Of a DNA stretch of 52,064 nt, positions 1 through 7,353 are shown piece by piece. Location of the stretch: positions 1 to 52,064 of the forward strand of contig JACDZG010000047.1 in NCBI GenBank assembly GCA_013426805.1. Direction: 5' to 3'. Numbering within the stretch: the first letter of the stretch is position 1; every line of letters begins with the position of its first letter. The notes below the pieces were generated by a model. That model had not been told where the DNA came from. It saw only the letters and a program-made list of their open reading frames with translations, and did no database searches. The DNA is from Chromatiaceae bacterium. Its GTDB lineage: Bacteria; Pseudomonadota; Gammaproteobacteria; Chromatiales; Chromatiaceae. A program made the translations under genes and the position numbers.

Positions 1-56
1 TGTGCGGACCGACGACGGTGCAGATCGCGCGGTGGCCGGGTTTATGTCCAAGGCCT

Positions 57-617
57 TCAGGGCAGCAGGTCGCTGACCAAGATGTGCTGAGTGCCTATTT
101 CCAGCGGGGAGGCCTGGGCATCCGCCGCCAGCACCCGCCGTTGGGCATAACCGCTGTTCTGCGGATCGCGGCAGACCTCCAGTGTCTCCCCGTTCAAGTC
201 CAGAATCCAATACTCAGGCACGCGCGCACGGGCGTAGGCTGCGAGCTTGCGTCCGCGATCATAGGCGAGTGTGGTGTCGGCAATTTCGCAGATGAGTAAT
301 GCACGGGCGGGGTGGGCATCGCGGTAGTCACGCGGTTTGCCGGGGACGACGGCGACATCGGGTTCGGGCGCCGAGTGGTCGTCGAGGTTGAACGGGAGCT
401 GGAGGCGCACGGTGACGTCGGCGCCGAATGCGCTACGCAAGGCGTCCGCGACTAGCGTGACCGCGGTCGCATGCCGGCTCTTCTGGGGTGCCATGTCGAT
501 GATCTCCCCATCCAGCAACTCCACGTGGTCCTGCGGTCCGAATACGCCCGCATCGATCATCCGGTCATAGTGTGCCCGGCTGAATCGGTGCCCGGTCAGT
601 TCCAGTACGGCGCTCAT
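57..617 (-). CDS. Uma2 family (DUF820) endonuclease-like protein
   Basis: About 186 residues. The Uma2/DUF820 fold is a PD-(D/E)XK nuclease-like domain, usually found as scattered single genes of unknown substrate. Visible family signatures are PEPDVAVV, LLICEIADTT, YDRGRKLAAYARA and PEYWILDL, which match the family pattern of P-x-PD, E-V and a K in an alpha helix followed by EYWivD. The start is placed at the ATG at 617 because the homologous region begins with MSAVLELTGHRFSRAHYDRM; an upstream in-frame extension runs into the neighbouring rhodanese gene and lacks family similarity. No strong ribosome site is visible. It lies 16 bp downstream of the rhodanese lipoprotein gene on the same strand. 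The nuclease assignment is by family resemblance only. Confidence 0.85.
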   Translation of the reverse strand: MSAVLELTGHRFSRAHYDRMIDAGVFGPQDHVELLDGEIIDMAPQKSRHATAVTLVADALRSAFGADVTVRLQLPFNLDDHSAPEPDVAVVPGKPRDYRDAHPARALLICEIADTTLAYDRGRKLAAYARARVPEYWILDLNGETLEVCRDPQNSGYAQRRVLAADAQASPLEIGTQHILVSDLLP

Positions 618-633
618 GGTTCGACGGCCAACG

Positions 634-1083
634 TCAACACTGTTTGCACGGCTGTACCGGCAGCCCGCGTTTGATCCAGCCCGGCCCGGCGGCGCTGCCG
701 ACCATGCCCTCCTTGATATTGTAGACATGGGTAAAGCCGCGTGCCTCGAGCTCTTTTTGCATATAGGTGGTACGATTTCCGGTGCGGCAGATAAGCGCAA
801 TAGGGGCGTTGCGGTCGCCCTTCACCTCGGCGAGCACGGCCTCCGCAAAGCCGTCCGGCCCCTTGGGGTTGCGCATTTCGATGCGTACCGCACCCGCGGC
901 GACGCCGGTCTGACGCCATTCCTCGGGGGTGCGAATGTCGATCAGGGTGAGTGCACCGGTGCGCGCCTGGTCGTTGGCCTCCGGGGCGGTCAGGGTCGGC
1001 CCGGCCTCGGACAGGCAGGCGGTCAGCAACAGGGCGGTGAACAAGGCCAGCGCTTGGCGTTTCAGGGGTAAGCGAAGGGTCAT
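634..1083 (-). CDS. Rhodanese-domain lipoprotein
   Basis: 149 residues. The N-terminus has a signal peptide with basic residues, a hydrophobic stretch and a lipobox LLTAC (acylated Cys23), so the protein should be a periplasm-facing lipoprotein. The rest is a single rhodanese domain: IDIRTPEEW near 48-56 is the family CH2A-type entry motif and CRTGNR (Cys99) is the six-residue active-site loop that carries persulfide. A sulfurtransferase role would fit a sulfur-metabolising organism, but the donor and acceptor are unknown. It ends with two further cysteines (PCKQC). It is followed closely by the Uma2 gene on the same strand. Confidence 0.88.
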   Translation of the reverse strand: MTLRLPLKRQALALFTALLLTACLSEAGPTLTAPEANDQARTGALTLIDIRTPEEWRQTGVAAGAVRIEMRNPKGPDGFAEAVLAEVKGDRNAPIALICRTGNRTTYMQKELEARGFTHVYNIKEGMVGSAAGPGWIKRGLPVQPCKQC

Positions 1084-1119
1084 CGTCGGTGTCTCTTGAA
1101 TGGGGGACGGGTCACACCC

Positions 1120-1250
1120 GTCCGGCTACTGCTTAGCCGGACGAGTTAGGTCGCCGAGCCGTGATTCCAAGTGCCGACGCTTTTCCGGCAACTTGGTGAA
1201 GGGGTGGAGATCTCGCCGTACCCGCGACAAGGCTGAAGCCTTGTACTCCT
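1120..1250. repeat. Intergenic palindromes in the 200-bp gap
   Basis: The 1084-1284 gap has no gene. It holds a 9-bp perfect inverted repeat (1120-1128 with 1134-1142, arms GTCCGGCTA/TAGCCGGAC) and a second small palindrome CAAGGCTgaAGCCTTG at 1228-1243. The latter, with its flank AAGCCTTGTACTCC, recurs in diverged form near 34926-34944 (AAGCCTTGCACTCC), so it belongs to a dispersed repeat family. No T-tract follows the first hairpin, so it is not called a terminator. Confidence 0.6.
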
Positions 1251-1284
1251 GCCAGGGGAGAACGCAGTGCTTCAACGCAGCGAT

Positions 1285-1743
1285 CTAGTTGCGCATCCCA
1301 GCCGGGGCGAATGCCTGATAGGCACCGCTGGACAGGAACACACCCAAGGTGATTGCCGCGATGCCGAAGTAGTCGACGGGTCTTGGCACCTCACCGAGGA
1401 GCGGGATTGCCGCGAGCATGGCCAGCACGGGGACCAGCGAGGCAAAGCTTGAGCCCAGCGAGGCCCCGAGGATTCCGACCGCCTTGGCGTACGCGAACAG
1501 CGAGACGATCGACAGTGGTAAGCCGACTTGACGGACCGCAAACCCGTCGCGGATCACGATCGGCAACAAGAGCGCGCCGGCACAGCCGAACCGCAACGCG
1601 GTGATGTCGAAGGGCGAGAGGGAGGTCGTGACGCCGAATCGGGTCAATAAGATCCACCCCACCCAGATCGAAATGGCGAAGAGGCCCCAGAGCGCGCCGG
1701 TCAGGTAGGTTGCCCGCGGCAACGCGACGCGGGTCGCGTGCAT
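1285..1743 (-). pseudogene. EamA/DMT-family transporter, internally deleted
   Basis: 152 residues, against about 290 for a normal two-domain EamA (drug/metabolite transporter) protein. The start (ALWGLFAISIWVGWILLTRFGV, then FDITALRFGCAGALLLP) is typical of the first EamA domain. Immediately after a short cytoplasmic segment (RDGFAVRQVGLPLS) it continues with YAKAVGILGASLGSSFASLVPVLAMLAAIPLLGE, the typical end of the second EamA domain. The gene therefore looks like an in-frame fusion created by loss of about 140 central residues. The frame is intact, so a product may be made, but it would have roughly half the usual ten helices. The ATG overlaps the antiporter stop codon by one base (TGATG), indicating translational coupling. 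Confidence 0.75.
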
Positions 1744-3038
1744 CAGTCTGACCGCGCGGGCAGGGCCGATCCCGCCAAATCGCTTGAGGCGAACTCCCGA
1801 TCGGCCCGGCGCCCCATCGCACGGATGACCGGACCCAGCGTCAGGCCCTGCACCAGGATCGAGAACACCACCACGATGTAAGTTACCGACACCAACAGGT
1901 CGCGGATCTCGCCGTGCGGCAAGGCCAGGGCCATCGCCACCGAGATGCCGCCGCGCAGCCCGCCCCAGGTCAGGATCGCGACCACGCCGGGGGCAAAGGT
2001 GCGGAACCGGGTCAGGGATGCCATTGGCAGGCCGGTACTGACTGCCCGGGCGACCAGGACCAGCGGGATGGTCAGCAGACCGGCGAGCAGGATCGATCCG
2101 GTGAGGGTCAGCACCATCACCTCGAGCCCGATCAGGACGAACAGCACGGCGTTCAGGATCTCGTCGGTCAGCTCCCAGAAACTGTCGACATGCCGCATCG
2201 TCTGGTCCGACCAGACCCCGTCACGGGCCAGGTTGCCGATCAGCAGGCCGGCGATGACGACAGTAATCGGCGCTGAGACATGCCAGTGTTCGGCCACCGC
2301 ATAGGCGCCGCTTGCCACCGCGAGGGTGATCAGCACCTCGACCTGATAGTTGTCGATACTGCGCATCATGTAATACGCGAGACCGCCGCTGACCAGACCC
2401 AAGGCGAAGCCGCCGACGGCCTCTTGCAGGAAGGTGGTCAGAAAAAGCCCCGGATGGAACTGTTCGGCGCCGACGGCAATCTGCGCCAGTACCAGAAAGA
2501 GCACGACGGCCGCACCATCGTTGAACAGCGACTCGCCGGTGATCTTGGTCTCCAGACTCTTCGGCGCCGCGGCCTGCTTCAGAATGCTGAGCACCGCGAT
2601 GGGGTCGGTCGGCGAGATCAGGGCGCCGAACACCATGCAGTAGATCAGGGGAACCTTAAGCCCCAGCAGGAGGAACAGCAGCCAGGCGCCAAAGCCGACC
2701 AGCACGGTCGAGATCAGCACCCCGAGGCTCGCGAGCAAGGCGATGGCCCGTCTATGTTGCGCCAGATCGGAGAGTTTGACGTGCAGCGCTCCGGCAAAGA
2801 GCATGAAGCCGAGCATCCCGTGCAGCACGGCCTCGTCGAAGGGAATACTGTCGAGCATCTGCTTCACCTCATTCTCCAGCCCATCGCTGCCCGGAATCGG
2901 CAGCAGCAGGGTCAGTGAGATCAGCAGCGCGATCAACATCAGGCCGATCGCGGTCGGCAGTTTCAGAAACCGGTGGTTGAACCAACTGAACAACGCGGAC
3001 AGCGTGAGCAGGGCGGCAATGATGTCGAAAAATCGCAT
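1743..3038 (-). CDS. CPA1-type Na+/H+ antiporter
   Basis: 431 residues, the membrane core of the NhaP/CPA1 cation:proton antiporter family without a large cytoplasmic tail. About 12 hydrophobic segments are visible. GALISPTDPIAVLSILK near 145 is the conserved TDP-containing unwound helix and GESLFNDGAAVVLF near 170 carries the ND pair that binds cation in CPA1 members. The C-terminal part WGGLRGGISVAMAL is the family GLRG motif. Function: inner-membrane exchange of Na+ (or K+) for H+, for pH and salt homeostasis. It is the first gene of a two-gene unit with the truncated EamA gene. The exact cation cannot be told from sequence. Confidence 0.92.
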   Translation of the reverse strand: MRFFDIIAALLTLSALFSWFNHRFLKLPTAIGLMLIALLISLTLLLPIPGSDGLENEVKQMLDSIPFDEAVLHGMLGFMLFAGALHVKLSDLAQHRRAIALLASLGVLISTVLVGFGAWLLFLLLGLKVPLIYCMVFGALISPTDPIAVLSILKQAAAPKSLETKITGESLFNDGAAVVLFLVLAQIAVGAEQFHPGLFLTTFLQEAVGGFALGLVSGGLAYYMMRSIDNYQVEVLITLAVASGAYAVAEHWHVSAPITVVIAGLLIGNLARDGVWSDQTMRHVDSFWELTDEILNAVLFVLIGLEVMVLTLTGSILLAGLLTIPLVLVARAVSTGLPMASLTRFRTFAPGVVAILTWGGLRGGISVAMALALPHGEIRDLLVSVTYIVVVFSILVQGLTLGPVIRAMGRRADREFASSDLAGSALPARSD

Positions 3039-3148
3039 GGCGAGTTGCGTCCCCCAGGGTGGTGCGTCCAGGTCGGTCCGTCGATGGGCCGGGTCGGTGC
3101 GGCTGTTAGATCCTGCACGCTAAACGCAAGGCTCTGTGAATGCAATTC

Positions 3149-4324
3149 TCAGTCGGGGACGATTCTCAGCAAGCGTCCGTTGGCCTCGTCGGTGAGGACA
3201 TACAGGAAACCGTCAGGCCCCTGCCGCACGTCGCGCACGCGGGCGCCGATGGTGAGTTTCTCCTCGCCCGCCACCCGCTCGCCGTCCAGGTCGAGCCGAC
3301 GGACTTGGCCGAACTTCAGTGCGCCGCTGAACAGGTCGCCCTGCCAGCCCGGCAGGCGCTCGCCGCTGTAAAAAGCGAGTTCACTGGGGGCCTTCGACGG
3401 AACCCAGACCAGCCGGGGATCGACCATCCCCGGCCGGCTAGTCGCGTCCGCGATCTTGGGTCCCCAATATTCCATGCTGTAGGTCACCACCGGCCAGCCG
3501 AAGTTGCCGCCGCCGACCAGGAGGTTGAGTTCATCCCCACCGCGGGCGCCGTGCTCGGTGGCCCAGACCCGGCCGGTGCGGGGGTCGCGGGCCAGACCCT
3601 GAATGTTGCGGTGACCCAGGGTCCAGATTTCCGGGCGGGCACCCGGCCGGCTCACCAAGGGGTTGTCGGGAAGCGGCTGACCGTCCGCGCTCAGGCGCAC
3701 GACCTTGCCGAAGTGGGTGCTCAGATCTTGCGCCTGATTGCGGATGTTGGCTCCGGCATGGGCGATCGGCGGATTGCCGCCGTCGCCGATGGTCATCAGT
3801 AGGGAGCCGTCGGGCAACCACAGCAAACGCGAGCCGAAATGTTGGCCGTCGTTCTTGGTGTCGGCATTGTGGAAGATGACCTGGAGGTTTTCGAGCCGGC
3901 CCGCGCGCAGGCGCCCCCGTGCCAGGGCGGTGCGGTTGGCGTCCTTGGTGCCCTGGGCAAAGGTGAGATAGACCTGTTGGTTCTCGGCAAAGCGCGGGTG
4001 CGGTGCTACGTCGAGCAGACCGCCTTGACCATAGACCAAGACCTCCGGCACCCCGGCGATGGACTTGGGGTCCAGCCGGCCGTCACGCACGAGGCGCAGG
4101 CGCCCGGGACGCTCGGTGATCAGGGCCGTGCCGTCCGGCAGCCAGGCGATGGACCAGGGGTGTTCGAGCCCGGTGACCAGGGTCTCCGCCCGCCAGCCGC
4201 GCGCCTCCGGCACATCGCCGCTGATCGGCGCCGGTCCGTCCGGCGGCGCACAACCGGCCACCGGCAGCCACGCCAGCAACAGGGGAGCCAGGATCGCACG
4301 GATGCGCATGGGCGAACGGATCAT
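3149..4324 (-). CDS. PQQ-dependent sugar dehydrogenase-like lipoprotein (GSDH beta-propeller, YliI type)
   Basis: 391 residues. The N-terminus is a lipoprotein signal (hydrophobic run then VAGC, Cys25). The rest is a six-bladed beta-propeller of the glucose/sorbosone dehydrogenase family: GLEHPWSIAWLPDGTALITERPGRL, YGQGGLLDVAPHP, DGSLLMTIGDGG, HRNIQGLARDP, TEHGARGGDELN and DGFLYVLTDE are all family landmarks, including the H-R-N and E-H-G-x-x-G-G-D-E cofactor and calcium region. Homologues oxidise aldose sugars with PQQ in the periplasm. The start at 4324 is chosen because its ATG overlaps the SagB stop codon by four bases (ATGA); an alternative ATG lies at 4309. It is the third gene of the DUF971-SagB-dehydrogenase operon. 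Confidence 0.88.
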   Translation of the reverse strand: MIRSPMRIRAILAPLLLAWLPVAGCAPPDGPAPISGDVPEARGWRAETLVTGLEHPWSIAWLPDGTALITERPGRLRLVRDGRLDPKSIAGVPEVLVYGQGGLLDVAPHPRFAENQQVYLTFAQGTKDANRTALARGRLRAGRLENLQVIFHNADTKNDGQHFGSRLLWLPDGSLLMTIGDGGNPPIAHAGANIRNQAQDLSTHFGKVVRLSADGQPLPDNPLVSRPGARPEIWTLGHRNIQGLARDPRTGRVWATEHGARGGDELNLLVGGGNFGWPVVTYSMEYWGPKIADATSRPGMVDPRLVWVPSKAPSELAFYSGERLPGWQGDLFSGALKFGQVRRLDLDGERVAGEEKLTIGARVRDVRQGPDGFLYVLTDEANGRLLRIVPD

Positions 4325-5928
4325 GACGCTCGCGTCTCCAGATGAGCATAGGGCGGCTCGGTCTGTAACCGCTGGTCTTCCAGCGGACCGCCCAGGGTGA
4401 AGTGGTAGAGTGATTGCCACCGGGTGTCGGCGATGCCCAGCAGGTCATGCACGGCGTCGTCAAAGAAGCAGCCGATGCCGGTCCCGCGCAGCCCCGCCGC
4501 CTCCGCCTCCAAATAGAGGATCTGACCGATCAGGCCGCACTCCCAGAAGAGTTCCCGATAGTGCCAGGGTCCATCCGCGAGCGCCGCATCGAAGTCCGCC
4601 AGCATCCCGACCGCAAAGGCGCTGTCGGCGGCAATATCCTGATGACAAGCGAGCTGGCGTGCCGCCGCGCGGGCGTCGCCGTGGACCAGACAGAACAGCG
4701 GCAGGTGGGCGGGTGCGCCTTCGACGGGCTCCCAGCGCCAGTCTGTCCTCAGGCCAGTGCGTAGCGCGGGGATGGCCGCGGGGTCGCGCGCCAGGCAATA
4801 GAGTCCGGGGGCGATCCCCTCCACTCGGTGGACGAACAGTGCCAGATGGACACGGGTCGGCCCGGTCCAGGCGTCCAGGGGCGGCACCCCGGCGCGCGGC
4901 AAGAGCGCGTCCAGCATGGCGAACCAGCGCTGCGCGGACAGCGGCGTCGTCCCGTCGAATGCCTGAGCACTGCGGCGTTGGCGGATCACATCGGCGGCGG
5001 TGAGGGCGCAGGGGTTCGCCGCCGGCGGCGGGAGGCTCGGGTATTGCGCGGCGACCGGGAGCGCCGCCTCCGGGCGCTCAGCGGCCTCATGCACGGTGGC
5101 GATTCCCGACCAGTGCCGGTAGTCCCGGCTCAACCGGTTCGCCCGGCCCTGGAAACACCGCGGTGCCTGGCGCAGTCGCGTGAGTTCGGCCGCCGAGGGG
5201 ACCGCGGGGCCGACCCAGAGTGCCACATCCGCGGCCTCCTGGTGACCGGGCGGAAACTCATCGGCCCGGTCGAGCCCCAGCAGCCCGGCCAGCAGCGCAT
5301 CGCCCCAGGGCAGCCGCGTCACCTGCCAGCCCAGAACCGCGGCAGCATAGGCGACCGCCGCGATGGCGTGGCCGAGATCGTGCTGACAGTAGCGGAAAGC
5401 GCGCAAGCCGTATTTCCAGGCTTCCCGCCAGTGGATGCTGCTGAGCGCCAGCACCAGGCCCGCGGTTGGCGGCCCCGCCGCCGCTGTCTCCAGGTCGAGC
5501 GCCCGTTGTTCCAGCCGGTGATCCCGGCTGACATAGTGATAGACCCCGCCTGCGAGGTCCGTTCGGGCGCCGGTGATCAGGTAACACTCGGTGGGGTGCA
5601 GATTCCCGCTGGACGGATTGCAGCGCAGCGCCCACCGGGCATCGCCATAGGACTTCCAGGCCGAGAGTCCGAATGACAACTCCAACAACACCGCCAGATG
5701 CGCCAGGTCCACCGGCGCCGGATGCGGCCGCTCGCCGCCGCGAATCCCTGAGAACAGCGCCGTCTCGGCATCGGCTGCCAGCCGCAGGTCGATCCCGGGT
5801 GCCCCCGTGAAGACCCGAAACGGGTCCGGCTGATTCGCCCAGTCCAGGCCGCCCGGACCAGGCGCGTAGCCGTTGAGGTGATGTTTGCTCTGCTGATGGT
5901 AGGCGTAGACCAACTCCAGGGCGGTCAT
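4321..5928 (-). CDS. SagB/ThcOx-family flavin dehydrogenase (duplicated nitroreductase fold)
   Basis: 535 residues with two nitroreductase-like halves. The first half shows the hallmark RCNPSSGNLHPTECYLI (FMN-binding SSGN/S region) and GVYHYVSRDHRLE; the second repeats the theme around ADVIRQRRSAQAFDG, GLYCLARDP and GLRGTGIGCFFDDAVHDLLGI. SagB-type enzymes oxidise azolines in peptide natural products, but this long stand-alone form is common in sulfur and phototrophic bacteria without any precursor peptide or cyclodehydratase nearby, so the substrate is unknown. The gene overlaps both neighbours by four bases (ATGA), so DUF971, SagB and the PQQ dehydrogenase are very likely co-translated. Confidence 0.88.
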   Translation of the reverse strand: MTALELVYAYHQQSKHHLNGYAPGPGGLDWANQPDPFRVFTGAPGIDLRLAADAETALFSGIRGGERPHPAPVDLAHLAVLLELSFGLSAWKSYGDARWALRCNPSSGNLHPTECYLITGARTDLAGGVYHYVSRDHRLEQRALDLETAAAGPPTAGLVLALSSIHWREAWKYGLRAFRYCQHDLGHAIAAVAYAAAVLGWQVTRLPWGDALLAGLLGLDRADEFPPGHQEAADVALWVGPAVPSAAELTRLRQAPRCFQGRANRLSRDYRHWSGIATVHEAAERPEAALPVAAQYPSLPPPAANPCALTAADVIRQRRSAQAFDGTTPLSAQRWFAMLDALLPRAGVPPLDAWTGPTRVHLALFVHRVEGIAPGLYCLARDPAAIPALRTGLRTDWRWEPVEGAPAHLPLFCLVHGDARAAARQLACHQDIAADSAFAVGMLADFDAALADGPWHYRELFWECGLIGQILYLEAEAAGLRGTGIGCFFDDAVHDLLGIADTRWQSLYHFTLGGPLEDQRLQTEPPYAHLETRAS

Positions 5929-6356
5929 GCCGTCGCCGGCTCCGGCAGTCGCGACGGGGCCTCCCCGCGCGCCTTGAGCACCTCGAACGGGTCAGGACCC
6001 TGGCGCTGGTGACCGGCCGCGGCGAGTCGCTCGAGATAGTCGAACCAGAGCGGCTGCCAGGCGCGGCCGAGCTTATAAAGGTACTGCCAGTCGTAGAGGC
6101 CCGACCGATGCCCGTCGTCGAAATGAATCTTCAGGGCGTAGCTGCCGATCTGCTCCAGGTCGGTAATGCCGACCTGTTCCTTGCCGACCTGCAGCTTGGC
6201 GGTGGCGGGCGAGTGTCCGCGGACCTCGGCTGAGGGCGACAGCACGCGCAGATACTCGCAGGGCAGACTGAACCGGGCGCCGTCGTCGTAGGTGAGTTCG
6301 AGCACCCGTGACTGCTGGTGGAGGTTGATCTCGGTCGGCAATGGTCGGTTTTCCAT
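5925..6356 (-). CDS. DUF971 (gamma-butyrobetaine hydroxylase-like N-terminal domain) protein
   Basis: 143 residues. The DUF971 fold is seen from LPTEINLHQQSRVLELTYDDG through SLPCEYLRVLSPSAEVRGH to YALKIHFDDGHRSGLYDWQYLYKLG, all strongly conserved family segments. Stand-alone DUF971 proteins have been linked to iron-sulfur cluster handling and occur fused to Mrp/ApbC; the exact role is open. The C-terminal 35 residues are a variable tail. It is the first gene of the operon with SagB, with a four-base overlap at its 3' end. No strong ribosome-binding site is visible upstream of the ATG at 6356. Confidence 0.85.
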   Translation of the reverse strand: MENRPLPTEINLHQQSRVLELTYDDGARFSLPCEYLRVLSPSAEVRGHSPATAKLQVGKEQVGITDLEQIGSYALKIHFDDGHRSGLYDWQYLYKLGRAWQPLWFDYLERLAAAGHQRQGPDPFEVLKARGEAPSRLPEPATA

Positions 6357-6497
6357 GGTGCGGTGGCTCGCGTTGATTTTCTCCGCGAGGTTGGGACGGG
6401 GAAGCGCAATGCCAACGGATTCTGATCGGGGCGGATTCGGCGGCCGAACGCCTCAAAACCTAAGGTGATTTCCGAGAATTTGGATACCGGCAAGCGT

Positions 6498-6551
6498 AGG
6501 TGCGACTTCAGTCGCACCTGCGTCCGAGTCGGTGTGACTAAAGTCGCATCG
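6498..6551. repeat. Paired GTGCGACT-type palindromes
   Basis: A perfect 22-bp palindrome (arms AGGTGCGACT / AGTCGCACCT with a 2-base centre) lies at 6498-6519. A degenerate copy of the same motif (GGTGTGACTaaAGTCGCATC) follows at 6531-6550. Such pairs are typical of REP-like intergenic repeats. They sit between the DUF971 gene and the DUF5615 gene in a 313-bp gap (6357-6669) that holds no gene. Confidence 0.75.
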
Positions 6552-6669
6552 ACATCCGAGCCGATGGTGGGTGGTCTCCGGTGTTCCGGAATTGCATGTC
6601 TGTCGTTCCTCTCGGTTGGTTCCGGTGAGTCCTTGAATGTGCTTCGCAAGCTCAGCGCATCCTCCCGGG

Positions 6670-7023
6670 CTATGTCCCCGGCCGTATACGTACCGACCTA
6701 GGGCGGATGACCGTGAAGGCCCCGGGCAGCTCGGAAGCGTGCGTCTGGAGGACCGAGACCAGGATCTTGCCTTTAACCTCTGACGGGAGGCCGACAAGGC
6801 GGAACAGGATCACACCCGAATGCAGGAGGCGTTGACGAAAGACCAGCTCACCGAAATCCTTGTCCGAGGTGAGGAGCAGTGCACCCTGGGACTCTGCCAG
6901 CAGCAGAACCCGCTCGTCGTCGATGCCGGGCTCCAGCTCGCGGACATAGGCGACGGCGTGGCCGACGCCCCGCAACGCCGCGACGATGGCGGCGTCCACG
7001 TTCTCGTCAGCCACAAGGTTCAC
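6670..7023 (-). CDS. DUF5615 PIN-like toxin candidate
   Basis: 117 residues. It begins MNLVADENVDAAIVAALR and carries LLTSDKDFGELVFR, the acidic motifs of the DUF5615 (Mut7-C-like, PIN-like) family. The pairing with an upstream DUF433 gene 9 bp away is the standard arrangement of this putative type II toxin-antitoxin class; the DUF5615 member is regarded as the RNase-like toxin. Activity is inferred from the PIN-like acidic residues (D6, E7, D54, D56). It is intact and of normal length. Confidence 0.85.
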   Translation of the reverse strand: MNLVADENVDAAIVAALRGVGHAVAYVRELEPGIDDERVLLLAESQGALLLTSDKDFGELVFRQRLLHSGVILFRLVGLPSEVKGKILVSVLQTHASELPGAFTVIRPRSVRIRPGT

Positions 7024-7032
7024 CGCCCGACC

Positions 7033-7266
7033 TCAAGCGGCGACATCGTGCGGATAGATGCGGTCCCCGTGCAGCACATCGGCGGCAAACTGCAGGGCCG
7101 CGCGGATATCCGCGGGCGTGAGCCGCGGCTGTGCCTCCAGGATCTGTGCCTCGGACTCGCCGGCCGCCAATCGCTCCAGGATCGACTCGACCGTCACCCG
7201 CGTGCCCATGACCACGGGTTTGCCCATCATCACCTTGGGATTACAGGAGATTCTGTCGCTGCTCAC
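7033..7266 (-). CDS. DUF433 antitoxin candidate
   Basis: About 77 residues. The sequence ISCNPKVMMGKPVVMGTRVTVESILERLAAGESEAQIL, then LTPADIRAALQFAAD, is the compact DUF433 winged-helix fold. The GTG at 7266 is preferred because GAGG lies 8 bases upstream; a second GTG at 7275 would leave no spacing to that site. DUF433 proteins are the DNA-binding antitoxin partners of DUF5615 proteins. An AT-rich stretch (cttatatta near 7299) just upstream could hold the promoter. Confidence 0.85.
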   Translation of the reverse strand: MSSDRISCNPKVMMGKPVVMGTRVTVESILERLAAGESEAQILEAQPRLTPADIRAALQFAADVLHGDRIYPHDVAA

Positions 7267-7353
7267 CGGTTGCACCTCGCCCGTTGATTCGATCGTCTTA
7301 TATTAGCGCAGCGCCGAGGATCCACGGGTACTCGGGCCGAAGCCCCAACTCAG

